Of a DNA stretch of 64,000 nt, positions 1-11,254 are shown in pieces. Each line of letters starts with the position of its first letter. The first letter of the stretch is position 1. The notes below the pieces were generated by a model, which was given only the letters and a program-made list of their open reading frames with translations, was not told the origin of the DNA and did no database searches. Source of the stretch: Chamaecyparis obtusa (Eukaryota > Streptophyta > Pinopsida > Cupressales > Cupressaceae); NCBI GenBank assembly GCA_027943335.1, contig BSBK01008431.1:124001-188000 (forward strand), written 5' to 3'. The position numbers and the translations under genes were made by a program.

Positions 1-94
1 AATAGCAACAACCTCATTGATCATTACCTTTCACTCCATCATTATAGAAGAGATAACTACCTACAATTATATTTCATAATTCCTCCTTTGAAGT
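1..94. repeat. Dispersed direct repeat, copy 1
   Basis: This block recurs at 2934-3028 with only a few substitutions and a short indel. It begins AATAGCAACAACCTC and ends TCCTCCTTTGAAGT. No coding capacity is seen. It belongs to the same non-coding repeat field as the ~340-bp and ~250-bp repeats that fill the first 4.6 kb. Confidence 0.75.
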
Positions 95-114
95 ATATAT
101 ATCAAGTATAATTA

Positions 115-809
115 TGATTTTATATCATATATTTAGTCTTAATAAAATCTTATAAAACAATATAAAACTAACCCAAAATACTCTGTCTTAATAAAATCTT
201 AATAAAATAATATATTTAGTCTTAATAAAATAATACACTTACTATTTTGAATTTGATCTCAGACATCATGTATTTTTTATGAGCTCATTGTTTGATTACT
301 AACAATCAAATAGGGACATGATGTGCTCAAATAATGAGCTCATAAAAATGCATGATGCCCTATCTTGCAACCCGCAATCCATCAAGACATTTCCTCATGA
401 AATGATCATAAATGTGGAGTACCACATAGTGAATATCAACAACAAAACAAATAAAGAGAGATCAAACACTTCACACAATTCCTTGAAGGTAATGGAAACG
501 ATGCCCTAGCTCTCAAATCTTGCGGGTCATCAAGCATTCCAAATGAAAAGATGTAAACAATGCCAGTATTAAACAGTGAGATCATGAACAATGTATGATG
601 CCCTAGCTTGCAGCCCGCGAGCCATCAAGATATTTCCTCATGAAATGATCATAAACAGGGAGTACCACATAGTGAATATCAACACCAAAATAAATAAAGA
701 GAGATCAAACACTTCACACAATATACGTTGTTTTATAAAATTTTATTAAGACTAAATATATTATTTTATGAGCTCATTGTTTGAGCACCTCATGTCCCTA
801 TTTGATTGG
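115..809. repeat. Foldback-like inverted repeat structure
   Basis: The segment 301-347 (AATCAAATAGGGACATGATG...GAGCTCATAAAA) reappears in inverted orientation at 763-809 with only about three mismatches. A second pair, about 120-165 (also 204-240) against 727-765, carries TTTAGTCTTAATAAAAT in opposite orientations. Between the arms lie copies of a ~250-bp unit. The arrangement looks like a non-autonomous foldback or MITE-like DNA element. No transposase and no target duplication were found. Confidence 0.5.
320..725. repeat. ~250-bp repeat family, 1.6 units
   Basis: The unit begins near GATGCCCTAGCTTGCA and includes TTTCCTCATGAAATGATCAT and CACATAGTGAATATCAACA. One unit spans about 350-590 and a partial one 597-725. 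The same family forms about three head-to-tail units at 3787-4560. No open frame is conserved between units. Confidence 0.7.
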
Positions 810-865
810 TCAGTGCTCTATTTTTTATATTGATGTTATTAGATCAAATAGAGACATCAATAATA

Positions 866-962
866 AAATAGGGACATCAGTAATAAAATAATACACTTAC
901 TATTTTGAATTTGAGCTCATAACAATTAAGATATCCCTATTTTATTACTGATGTCCCTATTT
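866..962. repeat. Perfect 24-bp inverted repeat with short loop
   Basis: Positions 866-889 (AAATAGGGACATCAG...) are the exact reverse complement of 939-962 (...CTGATGTCCCTATTT), with a 49-bp spacer. The right arm overlaps the start of the 928-1270 direct repeat. The GGGACATCA motif also appears singly around 305-322, 787-800 and 2420, so it is a shared terminal motif of this repeat family. Confidence 0.8.
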
Positions 963-1270
963 ACATCTTTTCATCAAATGACCCAAAAATATCAATAATG
1001 GTCTTGTATGGTCACTAATAGCCAACTTTCAGAAGAATATGAATGAATGCAAACATACATAAGTGGATGAACATAAATAATGAAGGTACCAAACATTGCC
1101 TGAAGTAATCAAGTGTTGACCCAGGGTTCAATCTAGTATGCTCTTGTATGATCCAAAACCTGCAAGGAAGGAAAAGATGGGGTTAGATCCAAAGGATCAA
1201 AGCAATGCCCGGAACCCTATTACTGATCCTCATCTACAATTATGCATGTGCATAGTCAAGCCATACACTT
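928..1270. repeat. ~340-bp direct repeat, copy 1
   Basis: This block, from AGATATCCCTATTTTATTAC to CATAGTCAAGCCATACA, is repeated at 2398-2738 at roughly 95% identity by eye. The copies lie 1.47 kb apart in the same orientation, as LTRs would. They lack TG...CA ends, a primer-binding site and a polypurine tract, so I call them only direct repeats. Confidence 0.8.
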
Positions 1271-2397
1271 TTAAAATGAACTATGCTACAGAACATGGGT
1301 GTGTGTTAATGTGATTCAAAAGCTATTATGGAAGATTGTTTTATTATTGAGATAAGGAAATCTTAATTCTACAAGAATAAATGTTTTAAGAAATATTTGA
1401 ATTTAATTTTGACAATAACATGAGGAGTGATATATTTCAAGCCTTAGCGAGACTTCATATCATGCAGTGTACGTCAATTACGTTTAATGCATTATTTATG
1501 CTTGTATTGGTGGGAAAAATCTTGAAAATGCGCAAAAGAGATTGCATTCAACCATGTTGTTTACATGACACATATAGTTTACCTCCAGCCTAAATCAGCA
1601 TTGCGTTCAAATCTATGGACAATGCATGGTATGAAGCCTCACTGAAGCTTGAAAATGATAAGCATTATGATGATGAGGTATGGTGTGGTAAGCACAAATA
1701 TAGTTTCTCGTATGCTGCTATTGGTATATATATTTTTTTTTCAATAGTTGCAGAATCCAGCTTCTCCTATACTTACACGTATGTATACATTTTGGGCTTG
1801 ACTTTAATGTCATGTAAATTTGAGTGAAATGGTAATAATATTTAAAAGAAACAAGTATGACATTTTAAACAAGTATGCATATACATTATATAACAAGAGG
1901 AGTGATATATTTTAATAGTAGTGGACATAGAAATTGCAGTGAAACTCTATAATTTATTATTGTAAGTGGACATAGAAATGCAGTGTAAGTAGTAGGATGA
2001 TTGTAAGTGGACATAGAAATTGTAGTGAAACTCTATAATTTATTATGGCTCAGTGTTGTATATCCATAGTCAATGTCTATTTAAACTTTAGGATGATACT
2101 TATATGATGGCTTAAGTAATTGTTCTTACCTTGAGACTAGTACACCATGGGATTAGAGGATTGTTGTTATAATAGCAACTGTGTGTCTGTGGAATACTTT
2201 TATATTTTGTATTAAATGATGATACATATGTGTTTCTTCCTTTTAAAATAGTTTATATTTTGATACTTATATCTTGAATTTCCAAATGCCCAATGAGTGA
2301 TAATTTCAAAAGTGTATCATAATTAAAGGCATGTGAATTCATAGTGTACTTAATTTGAATGCCATTGTGTAATGTTTTTACTTACGATATTAATCTT
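1271..2397. other. Non-coding spacer between direct repeats
   Basis: No gene is recognised. Positions 1920-2046 contain short imperfect tandem copies of AGTGGACATAGAAATTG and GTGAAACTCTATAATTTATT. GAGGAGTGATATATTT occurs twice, near 1420 and 1897. Confidence 0.6.
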
Positions 2398-2738
2398 AAG
2401 ATATCCCTATTTTATTACTAATGTCCCTATTTACATCTTTTCATCAAATGACTCAAAAACATCAAGAATGGTCCTATATGGTCACTAATAGCCAACTTTC
2501 AGGAGAATATGAATGAATGCAAACATACATAAGTGGATGAACATAAATAATGAAGGTACCAGACATTGCCTGAAGTAATGAAGTGTTGACCCTAGGTTCA
2601 ATCCAGTATGCTCTTATATGATCCAAAACTTGCAAAGAAGGAAAAGATGGGGTTAGATCCAAAGGATCTAAGCAATGCCTAACACCCTATTACTGATCCT
2701 CATCTACAATTATGCATGTGCATAGTCAAGCCATACAT
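2398..2738. repeat. ~340-bp direct repeat, copy 2
   Basis: This is the second copy of the block at 928-1270. Flanking sequence diverges abruptly after CATAGTCAAGCCATACA in both copies. Confidence 0.8.
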
Positions 2739-3786
2739 AGACTAAACAACATGGTAGCATTGATGCAATAATAAAAAATACATTACAAATGCCAAGCTCA
2801 CGGTCTCAATGAAATAAACAATGTATAAAACAATATATGGTGCACAATAGTAGCAAGCATGTAATGACAACAATAATATTTGATGATGCCCGAGATCAAA
2901 TTAAAAACAATAAGTGTATTAATGTATGATCTAATAGCAGCAACCTCATTGATCATTACCTTCGACTCCTCCATCATTATAGAAGAGATAACTACCTACA
3001 ACTATATTTCATAATTCCTCCTTTGAAGTCATAGGTTAGTTTAACTATTGGACAATGAGCTGATAGGAGCTTCGAATAGATTTGAATAAAAACTAAGAGT
3101 ATTCAATTTTATTTGTTCCTATTGTGATTTCAGGATAGAAGAAGGCTAAGACCTTTTCAGCGGATTAGGGTGGTGTATATAGCTTGTAAGTTTATACGTT
3201 TGCACTTTTTTTGTTTGAGGCTTAATTATGGTAGTTTTTAAATAGAAATATTTTTCTTTCTTATTTCAAATTCATTTCTTCATATGTCATACCTAATGTA
3301 CAATGAATTCATAGGAGTTTTAAATGGATTTAAAGAAAAACTAAGAGCATTCAATTTTAACTATTCTTATTGTGAATTCAGGGGAGAAGAAGGATAAGAT
3401 CTTTACAGCTGATCTTGTGTGGGCAAGGTACAAAATTTATGTGGGCTAACTTCCTTGTTCTATTAGCATCCTCTATGATTTCAGATGCTATATTTTTCTG
3501 AGTCTAGTTGGTGCCTTACTTTCCCCTCTTTGGTTCCATGCTTGCTTACATTAAGAGTTCATTTTGTCTCTGATTAGGGCACTATTTCTCCTTGACTGTA
3601 TTCTTTTGGGGTCTGATATATTGTAGTTGTTTATTTTTTCTTTGAATCATTGTTTACAATTACTTCTAATGCAATATTTGTGTGAAGAATAAGAACAAAA
3701 TGGTGAACGAGTGTATTTGACAAAGATAAACATGACACTTTTTGTTGGGCTGATTGGGTTGGCCTGGTACCATTTACATGGCCTGA
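2739..3786. other. Non-coding repeat-bearing spacer
   Basis: It includes the second copy of the 1-94 block at 2934-3028. A local duplication, about 3046-3190 against 3300-3420, shares CTAAGAGxATTCAATTTTA and a GAGAAGAAGG-ATAAGA-CTTT segment. No gene is recognised. Confidence 0.6.
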
Positions 3787-4560
3787 CCAGACATTAAATA
3801 GTGAGCTCATGAATAATGGCAGTATTAAATAATGAGCTCATGAATAATGTATGATACCCTAGCTTGTAGCCCATGACCCATCAAGACATTTCCTCATGAA
3901 ATGGTCATAAATGGGGAGTATTGCATAGTGAATATCAACAACAAAACAAATAAAGAGAGATCAAACACTTCAAACAATGCCTTGAAGGTAATAGAAATAA
4001 TGCCCTAGCTCTCAAAGCTCAGAAGTCATCAAGTATTCTAAATGAAAAGATGTAAACAATGCAAGTATTAAACAGTGAGCTCATCATGAACAATGTATGA
4101 TGCCCTAGCTTGCAACCTACAAGCCATAAAGATATTTCCTCATGAAATGATCATAAACAGGGAGTACCACATAGTGAATATCAACAACAAAACAAATAAA
4201 GAGAGATCAAATACTTCACACAATGCCTTGAAGGTAATAGCAACGATGGCCTAGCTCTCAAACCTCCTAGCTCTCAAACCTCGTGGGTCATCAAGCATTA
4301 CAAATGAAAAGATGTAAACAATGCTAGTATTCAATAGTGAGCTCATAAATAATGTATGTTGCCCTAGCTTGTAGCCCACGAGCCACCAAGACATTTCCTC
4401 ATGAAATAATCATAAACAGGGAGTACCACATAGTGAATATTAACAACAAAACAAATAAAGAGAGATCAAACACTTCACACAATGCCTTGAAGGTAATAGA
4501 AACGATGCCCTAGCTGTCAAAGCTTGCTGGTCATCGAGCATTCCAAATGCTAGGATGTAA
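3787..4560. repeat. ~250-bp tandem units, about three copies
   Basis: Successive units begin TGATACCCTAGCTTG at 3847, TGATGCCCTAGCTTGCA at 4097 and TGTTGCCCTAGCTTG near 4347, so the period is about 250 bp. They belong to the family seen at 320-725. Each includes AATAAAGAGAGATCAAA and CCTTGAAGGTAATAG. No conserved ORF was found. Confidence 0.75.
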
Positions 4561-4928
4561 ATAATGTCATAATTAACATTCATATTATGCCATTAAATCA
4601 ATAAATGCCATCAAAATGAAATTGAGTTAATGAGAAGACAAAGCTTGAATGCCTACCTCAAGTGCCAGTGTCCTCTTCCCACACGGTGTCGGCCTATTCA
4701 TGCATGCCAAACTTGAATTCCCTCTTTGTGCCACGCAAAAGTGCAGTGCCATCTTCACAATAGCTCTTCAAATTCACAAAAATTACAAATGACAATTTAT
4801 TTTTCTTTTTTTTTTTGTTTATAACCAAATAGGTGTCGCAATTACAATGCCATCATTGCTATTACAACACCATCAGGGGCACTTGAAAAAAAAACACAAA
4901 AAGCAAACACAAATTGTGGCATCGCAAA
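4561..4928. other. Unassigned non-coding sequence
   Basis: AT-rich sequence with a poly-T run near 4800-4817. I see no gene or element end in it. Confidence 0.5.
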
Positions 4929-5459
4929 TTAGTGTCGAAATTCAACCCCAAATGTTGTAGTGGTCATTCCACACCTATCACTTCTTGACTTACATGCTTG
5001 TTCAACTAGTTTTCTTAAATCCTTACTTTCTAGAAGAACAACGCCTATCCTTGAAAGGCCTATCATTTTATGAATGAGGTCTCCTATGATTCTTACTGGT
5101 ACTTCACCTATCCAGAATAGGTCATCATGAATCCTGCTGAGCAATATCTTTATCCATTCAGACTCATAAAAATCATATGCTGTAGCATATTCAACCATGG
5201 GATGGTTTTCTAGATGAGAGAACTCATCTAAGAATGATTTATTAGGTTTCATCATAGTCTCAATGTGCACTCTTATCCTATCAAGTCCTATTGGTTCCTT
5301 CTTACATTAAATGTATGCACGGATGTCTTCAACGTGCATGCCACCCATAGGGGTTCTAGAGAATGCACCTTCTAAGTCATCTAGGGTAGACTTAAAGAGA
5401 TGCCTCTTGAAAACATATATTTTCCTCTCTGCAACATCTAACAAAATAGGTGTAGCCAT
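4929..5459 (-). pseudogene. Accessory ORF2 N-terminal part, pol-less LTR element A
   Basis: The frame opens with ATG at 5459 (MATPILLDVAERKIYVFKRH) and runs to 4929 with one in-frame TAA near 5308. It carries the stretch IHDDLFWIGEVPVRIIGDL followed by IHKMIGLSR. This lines up by eye with YHDGKFWLDKLVEVTKKII plus SRVTGYPT in the second ORF of the 49051-58360 element, and with WKDGTMEIDGKSSIVTKEV plus LVTGIPT in the RT-less LINE. I do not recognise it as any pol or gag domain. It lies directly downstream of the gag-like ORF on the same strand, so it is the second gene of this element. Function unknown. The frame ends at a stop at 4929, well short of the ~1.5-kaa second ORF in the complete element. 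Confidence 0.6.
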
Positions 5460-5878
5460 AACTTACTTGTTTATCACTTCAAATATGTTTCCAAGAACTT
5501 CTAAATCGTCGCGTTGGATTAGGGCTTCACAATTGATCAAACACACTCTTTCATTGGTGAATCGAGATTCAATACTTCACAATCAACTGTTAGGGCTTCT
5601 ATGATCTCCAATCACTCTAATTCAAATGCAATGAGTGATCCACAAGTCTCTATGTACTTTAAAGTGAAAATGTTTCCATTAATGCTTACCGCGTAAACCA
5701 AACTTTTACTGAGAATTTCAAACTTTCATTCTGTAGTCAATCAGGTAGTGCATTTTTGCACATATCCTCAAATAATCTCCAAAGGGTTAAATCCAAAGGT
5801 GCATACTCTGAGGGTGAGTATACCAGCTGCACAGGGGTCTAGAGCTAAATTAGCTCCCCCTATGACCCTGAGGGTCAT

Positions 5879-7009
5879 TTATCTAGATGTAGAGGGTAAG
5901 TCCATTGTGGATGCATCCAATACATACTCATCAACCTTATCCTTCTTTGCCTCTGACCAAATCAAGCTCGCATCTTTTGAAGCTTTCACAAACTTGACTT
6001 CTCCTTCGGTATCCAATATTGACTCTTCTAGCTTTTTAGGGCTTTCCTAACTTTGTGTTCTTGATCTACAAAACTTTGAGATGCGTCCAGCCTTGTTACA
6101 AGAGTGACAAATAAGTGGAGGCCTTAAATTCCTCGACGCACTGATATGGGTTACCATTTTACACTATCTAGCTAAGTGACCATTATAATTATATATCTGA
6201 CATGTAATACTCTAAGAACTTATTGCATTTGTTTGATTCTAATTTCTTTGATTATGCCAAATCTTGTTCTTATGACTTATTCCACAATTCATAGCTCTAT
6301 GACCAAATTTATTGCATGAATAATAGTAACCATTGAAAGGTCTTACCTCTTTACAATTCCTTGCTATATGTTCATGCTTGTTACATGCATAACAAGTTCA
6401 TTCTATTGGCTTGCACTTATCTTTAGATGGTTTAGTATTGTCTTTAGTCTGATTTTCAATCTTCTTGGCATCTGTGGTGTCTTCTGGTGTTTTCATTCTT
6501 GCTCGCATGTTGTCAATCTGATTTTGTGCTTCATTAAATCCAATGTCGCTAGTATCTCCTTTAAGATTCTGAGCATATAACTGAGATTCTATCAGATCCT
6601 TGCTTGTGTGTAATTTATCAATGTGATTCTTTGCTTCAATCAATTCAGATTCTATCTTTTCTTTGTTTTTTCTTAGCTCTAAGATTTCCATGTTAGCTTG
6701 CCTTAATTCTTCATTTAGTTGAAGGTTCTCTTTGATCTATTCATCATAAACTTCTTGATTGTTGGTTAGCTTTTCATCCAACTCTTCAATATGATCTTGT
6801 AAAGATGTGTTCTCCTCATTCAGCTTCTTAACCATTTTTCCCAAATCATTATTTGTACAGTCCTTCAAATCTTGTCCCATTTTCTTGATGAATACTTGTG
6901 TGCTACAGACTTTCAATTTTAGTTCTTCAACTTCTTTCTCAGATCTATCAAGGTCTTCAAGAGCTGCCATAAGATTCTTCTTCAAATGTTTTGCTTCTTC
7001 TGAACCCAT
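5879..7009 (-). pseudogene. Gag-like coiled-coil/CCHC protein (copy A)
   Basis: The likely start is ATG at 7009 (MGSEEAKHLKKNL). An open frame also extends back through the primer-binding site, but without an ATG. The N-terminal half is a long Glu/Lys-rich coiled coil (7009-6398). It is followed by a zinc knuckle CYACNKHEHIARNC (C-X2-C-X4-H-X4-C), a second knuckle that has lost its first Cys (YSCNKFGHRAMNC), and degraded knuckles near 6100. A short acidic tail ends LPSTSR at 5879. Several stops interrupt the frame. This is a nucleocapsid-type RNA-binding protein by its knuckles. The extended coiled coil and multiple knuckles differ from the ordinary UBN2 gag of the Copia element at 61915-62466. 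Confidence 0.65.
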
Positions 7010-7050
7010 TGATCTCCTCAAGTGGTTAAACTTCTCTTTAGAGGACCAGA

Positions 7051-7062
7051 GCTCTGATACCA
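7051..7062 (-). promoter_or_regulatory. Primer-binding site, initiator Met tRNA
   Basis: The minus strand reads TGGTATCAGAGC, a perfect match to the 3' end complement of plant initiator Met tRNA. It lies two bases inside the 5' LTR, as in Copia-type elements, and fixes the element's orientation. Confidence 0.85.
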
Positions 7063-7064
7063 AT

Positions 7065-8180
7065 TTTTAGGAAGAGGAACACTAAGAGGGGGGAGGTGAA
7101 TTAGTGTTCACTATATTTAATCTTTTCTTTTACTCTTGAAATTTAACTTGAATGCTTAAGTACTGAATTGAACATCAACAAAGATGAGATACATAAACAC
7201 AACACATAACACCAATATGGTCACTAAAAAACCCAAATAGGTAAAAAACTTGGTGGGAATTGACACCCACTAAGAATTGAACTAGTGTCTTGTGATCCTT
7301 GTTAGAATATCTGCAACCCTGTTAGGAGTTTTTTTTACAATGCTTTTAGTACAGTGACCTTGTCAAGGGTCAGACTTTGTTAGGAATCTTTTACAATAAT
7401 CCTGTTATGGGTGGGGACACACTATCCTAGAGCTCATTGCTCAAGTGGTGAAGGCTACAACCTTATGATCTCAGATACACATTATATCTGTTGGATGAAC
7501 TGGTGTTGTGACACTGCTTGTTTGATTAGTTCCTTTGATGTGCTGATGCTTTGACCTCTTGCAAAGCTCTAATACATATTAAATACTCTTTTTACACTTC
7601 TACTCTACTTATCTCATCTCTATATCAGCTTCCATGCCTTATTACAAGGGCACATCTAATATTTATATATGCTTAACAAAACAATTAACTAGGTCGGCCT
7701 ATAACCAATTACATACAATGCTTCCAAGTGAATTGGCTCAAGCATGTTTACAAAAAAATATAATTATATGTCTACAACTTAATTACAATAGGTGCATAGC
7801 CTTTACAAAACAATAATATCATTGCTAATCAAATTACCAATAGTTGGCTGCATACTCTATTCTATTTTGGAATTCACTGTTTGTGCTACTTCATCTGTTT
7901 GTATCTTCACCATACCGTATCTTCTGATCATGCGCTCTTAGACTTAGCATGAATACACTCTTACCAACTTATCTTCTAGGGTGCATACCATAACTCTATC
8001 ATACACACATGCGTTGATGCTGTGATCTACTGGTGCTCTGTTAACTATCCAGTCTTCTATACTTAACCAATTTTTGATCTTCTGATAATGTGTGCTGACT
8101 CCAAAACACTATATGACTTTGTTGCCATAATGAAAACACTAAATCTAGTCATATACAATAGTGTAGTCAACTTGCCAACA
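7065..8180 (-). repeat. LTR (copy A)
   Basis: On the minus strand it starts TGTTGGCAAGTTGAC (8180) and ends beside the primer-binding site. It shares the layout of the LTRs at 12484-14005, 36881-37650, 49051-50273 and 57136-58360. These have a block of short direct repeats with CTGTTAGGAGT-type motifs (7290-7440), then a GGTGAATTAGTG-type segment next to the end. It is a single copy, so no LTR-LTR comparison is possible. Confidence 0.7.
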
Positions 8181-8185
8181 AATTC

Positions 8186-9865
8186 TACCTCCACCTCCAC
8201 CTATGTATAAAACTTCACTCCTGCCTCCGCATCAAACACCACTTACCACTCCACTCCAGGCTCCGGTTCAAACTACTCTGTTGCCACCACAAACTTCACC
8301 TACTCATGATCCCATGCCAACTCTGCTTCCTCTGCTAATCTCTTCACCCACTCCCCTTGTTGCTCCAATTCCTCTTGTGTAGAACCCTCCTTCCCAATCT
8401 TCTATTCCACCACTTGTTCACACTGAAGCAGTAGCACAAGGGCCTCAAGAGCCCGAGAAAGAAATAGAGGCAGTTAGTGAGATTCAGTGAATTGAAGAAG
8501 TAGGTTGATGAGGAAGGGAAGGTAAACGAGGAAGAACACACAAATGAGGAAGAACAAACAAATGAGGAGGGAGATTTGAATGTGATAGAAGAGAAAGAAA
8601 CAGAAGGAGGGGAGGAGAGTCATGGGGAGATAGAGATAGCACACCCTACAACTACCTCAACTCTATCAGCCCCTTATGAACCTCTTAATGCTTTTTCAAA
8701 GCCCACTTGGTTCACCAAGGAGATTCAGCCAAGAACAAGGGTGTATAGTGATGATGAAACAAATATGGCAGCATTAGGGCGAGCATTCCATCAAGCGAGA
8801 TCTAGTACCCAAGCAAGGACCTTTTCATATGTAACATAGGACCAAGCGGGAAGATGGAAATCTTAGGTTGTTGTTCCCACAATGAGTATCAGTATGGCTA
8901 AAGTCACCCAAGATGACTATGTGTTGGAGGAAGTAGATTTGGGAGAGCCTACTAGAGAAGGGAGTAAAACTCTAGCTACTCTCGGGTTGAAGCATGCTCT
9001 AGGTTTCATGGATAAGGATGAAGAGAAGATGAAAGCATTGATGGAACAAAATGAAGCTATGAATAAGTTTATTCTTAAGACAACAGGTCCCATTGACTCT
9101 AGCAACCTTGAAGCCTCATTATAGGCTATTTTGGAGAAGAGGGGTGATGTAACTACATCGACAGATGTCCCACATTCTTTTGTTCAAGCTTGTGTAGACT
9201 GGAAGGCTGATTTTGAGGAGTTTGCAAAGGTGTCTGTCAAGAAAATTCTGAGGCTTTTCCGAAGTATCCTTCAAGGAATCACATCCTTGGTCAAGATTAT
9301 GAGTGAGGAGAATGGTTTGGAGGAGAAGACCTTGAAGTGGCAAAAGGTGCTAGAAGATCTTATGATAATAAGGAAGCAATGCTTCCAAGTTTTGGTTGAG
9401 GTATATGAAAGGTCAAAGCTAGATAATTTTAAAGTGTGGATTCAAGATATCACCAGTGCATTGACCATTTTTGAAAAAGTGTTGAAAAGGATGAATAAAA
9501 GGAGAGATGTAAGTTTACTTTTTGTACAGGAAATGCATAAGTTCTTTGAAGGGTTAGACCTTGACTTGTTTGAAGAAGACAATGATCAAATGATGCATCT
9601 TGTAAATGTCATTGTGAATCAGTATCTAGACATCTTTAGAGGAGTTAAAACAAAAGAGGACCTTCAATAGATGTTTTATCGGAAGGAGGAGATTCAGAAG
9701 ATGTTATCTCGGGAAGAGGAAATACAGGGGTTTGCAATGGAACTGATCACCTTCCAAGAGAAACATCAAGAACTCCTTGAAGTGGTCAAAATGGCTGACT
9801 TCAAGGAGGTACAAGAGATTGTGGATAGATTCTGCAAAGCTCACCCAGAGATCCTCCCAAGCTGA
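8186..9865 (+). pseudogene. Accessory ORF2 C-terminal part (plus-strand copy)
   Basis: This is one open region broken by a few stops and shifts. It begins with a Pro/Thr/Ser-rich low-complexity stretch (8186-8400) and an acidic Glu-rich stretch (8440-8640). A helical region follows (9131-9865), with EKVLKRMNKRRDVSLLFVQEM and an end at FCKAHPEILPS. The second ORF of the 49051-58360 element has the same order: acidic/Pro-rich linker, helical domain with KIFEKHIVKAEQL, and an end at VKKTHPHFFDKM. I infer this is the 3' half of the same accessory gene in another element. No enzyme motif is recognised. The upstream part is missing where copy A abuts it. Confidence 0.45.
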
Positions 9866-11250
9866 TAGGCATCCAGTTTTGACTTGGCTGAAATTTATAT
9901 AGAAGAAAAGTAGTTTTCCACACTTAGCCATTTTTGAAGACCCTGATTTTCAGCCACTAGAAGTCCAAAAGTTGGAGGAGAAGAGGATTTCACACTTAGT
10001 CAATTTTGGAGCTTCATTTTTTTGGGGCAACCGTCAGGATCTGTTATTACTAGGCACGATCGTCATTTGACTTTAGTCATCTCAAACTTGATTTTTTAGT
10101 CAGTTGGAGCACTTCTATGGGTTCTTTTCTGGATGATTTTAGGGCGTTTTTTAGTTGGGTCCATGTGGAGAAGCCATAACAAAAGGATAAAGGGTAGGAT
10201 CATGAAGTTTCATGGAGAACTTGCATGAGTTCTAGTTGCATTTTGAGCAATTTTATGCATGATCTACTCTAGTTTTTGTAATGCGCGAGGCTTAATTTCA
10301 TGCTAGGGTAGTTTAACTTATTTTTAGAGGTAGTTTCTTTCATGTAATCTATAGTTTAAATTTATTTTTGATGTTTAGATGTAGCCGAAACCCTAGCTGC
10401 AAAAATGAGAGCACAACTCTATAAATTGTATGAACACAATGTAACAAAGGTCAAATTTTTATCATAATACAATACATACAATTGGTGCTTCAATTGTGGT
10501 GTGATTTTTCTGCTACCTTTGTGAAATTTATGAATGTTTGAATTGCTCATTTATTTGTTTCAGAGAACCAATTGATTATGTGGTGGTTTTAAATCTATGA
10601 TTCTTTAGTTTGGTGTTTGTTGGTGTTACATTTCTTTGTTGCGATGAATTATTGAGAAGATCTTTCTTTTGGTGCTTTGAAGATAAACTTGTCTCACGTG
10701 TGCTCACATCTATGGTGGCTTCATGATTTGAGGAGTTTTGGCTTATTATATGTCTGTGTTTACTTCCATTGATGATTGCATCTGCTTGGCTGAGATTGTG
10801 ATTCCATCAAATCTCTATTTTGTGGGTTTCCTCATCTTCTTGTTATTTTAATTCACGAAGCAGTGTGATATTGGTTTATGTCCATTAGTTTATTTTAGCA
10901 AATTTCCTTTGAATTCTTGTTACCCTAACCCTTACTTTCTTTGCAAATCAATTACAGTAGATTAATTAGATTTACGTTGCTTTACATTTCAAAATCTGAA
11001 AATCCAAAAGGATAAGTATTGTTGTTTTTTAAAGTTTGTTTTGCAGCCCCTTTTTGAGATACAAACCAGAAAAGGCCTCCTTGTGAACAGATTCACATTT
11101 ATCTTTAGGTGAGCTATCCAAGAAGTTGAGACCCAACCCAGAAGGAACCTTGAGAGTGACTAATAGCATTCTCCCAAGAGGGAAATTTGCCCACGTAAAT
11201 TCCTAGCCATTGTCTCGTGTAAAAATGATGCTCAATAGTTATTTACATTA
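9866..11250 (+). other. Non-coding, possible LTR-like sequence
   Basis: No gene is seen. A TATA-like CTCTATAAATTG at about 10419, TGTTATTACTAGG at about 10043 and promoter-like spacing suggest a 3' LTR downstream of the 8186-9865 ORF. I cannot find a second copy, clear CA terminus or target duplication, so the LTR call is tentative. Confidence 0.3.
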
Positions 11251-11254
11251 CTCA

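Larger units (their letters stand above)
4929..8180 (-). mobile_element. Truncated pol-less LTR retroelement (copy A)
   Basis: In minus-strand order it has a 5' LTR (8180-7065), an iMet primer-binding site, a coiled-coil/CCHC gag-like ORF (7009-5879), about 420 bp of unassigned sequence, and the start of a second ORF (5459-4929). The 3' remainder and 3' LTR are missing. No protease, integrase or RT is present. The order matches the complete element at 49051-58360, so it is a member of the same non-autonomous family. The terminal TG/CA at the gag side has decayed (TTTTAGG in place of TGTTGG). No target duplication is visible. Confidence 0.7.

Noticed and set aside
928..2738. LTR retrotransposon bounded by ~340-bp direct repeats
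   Set aside because: No TG...CA termini, primer-binding site, polypurine tract or target duplication.
4929..8180. Target duplication for element A
   Set aside because: The left end is truncated, so no flanking pair can be compared.
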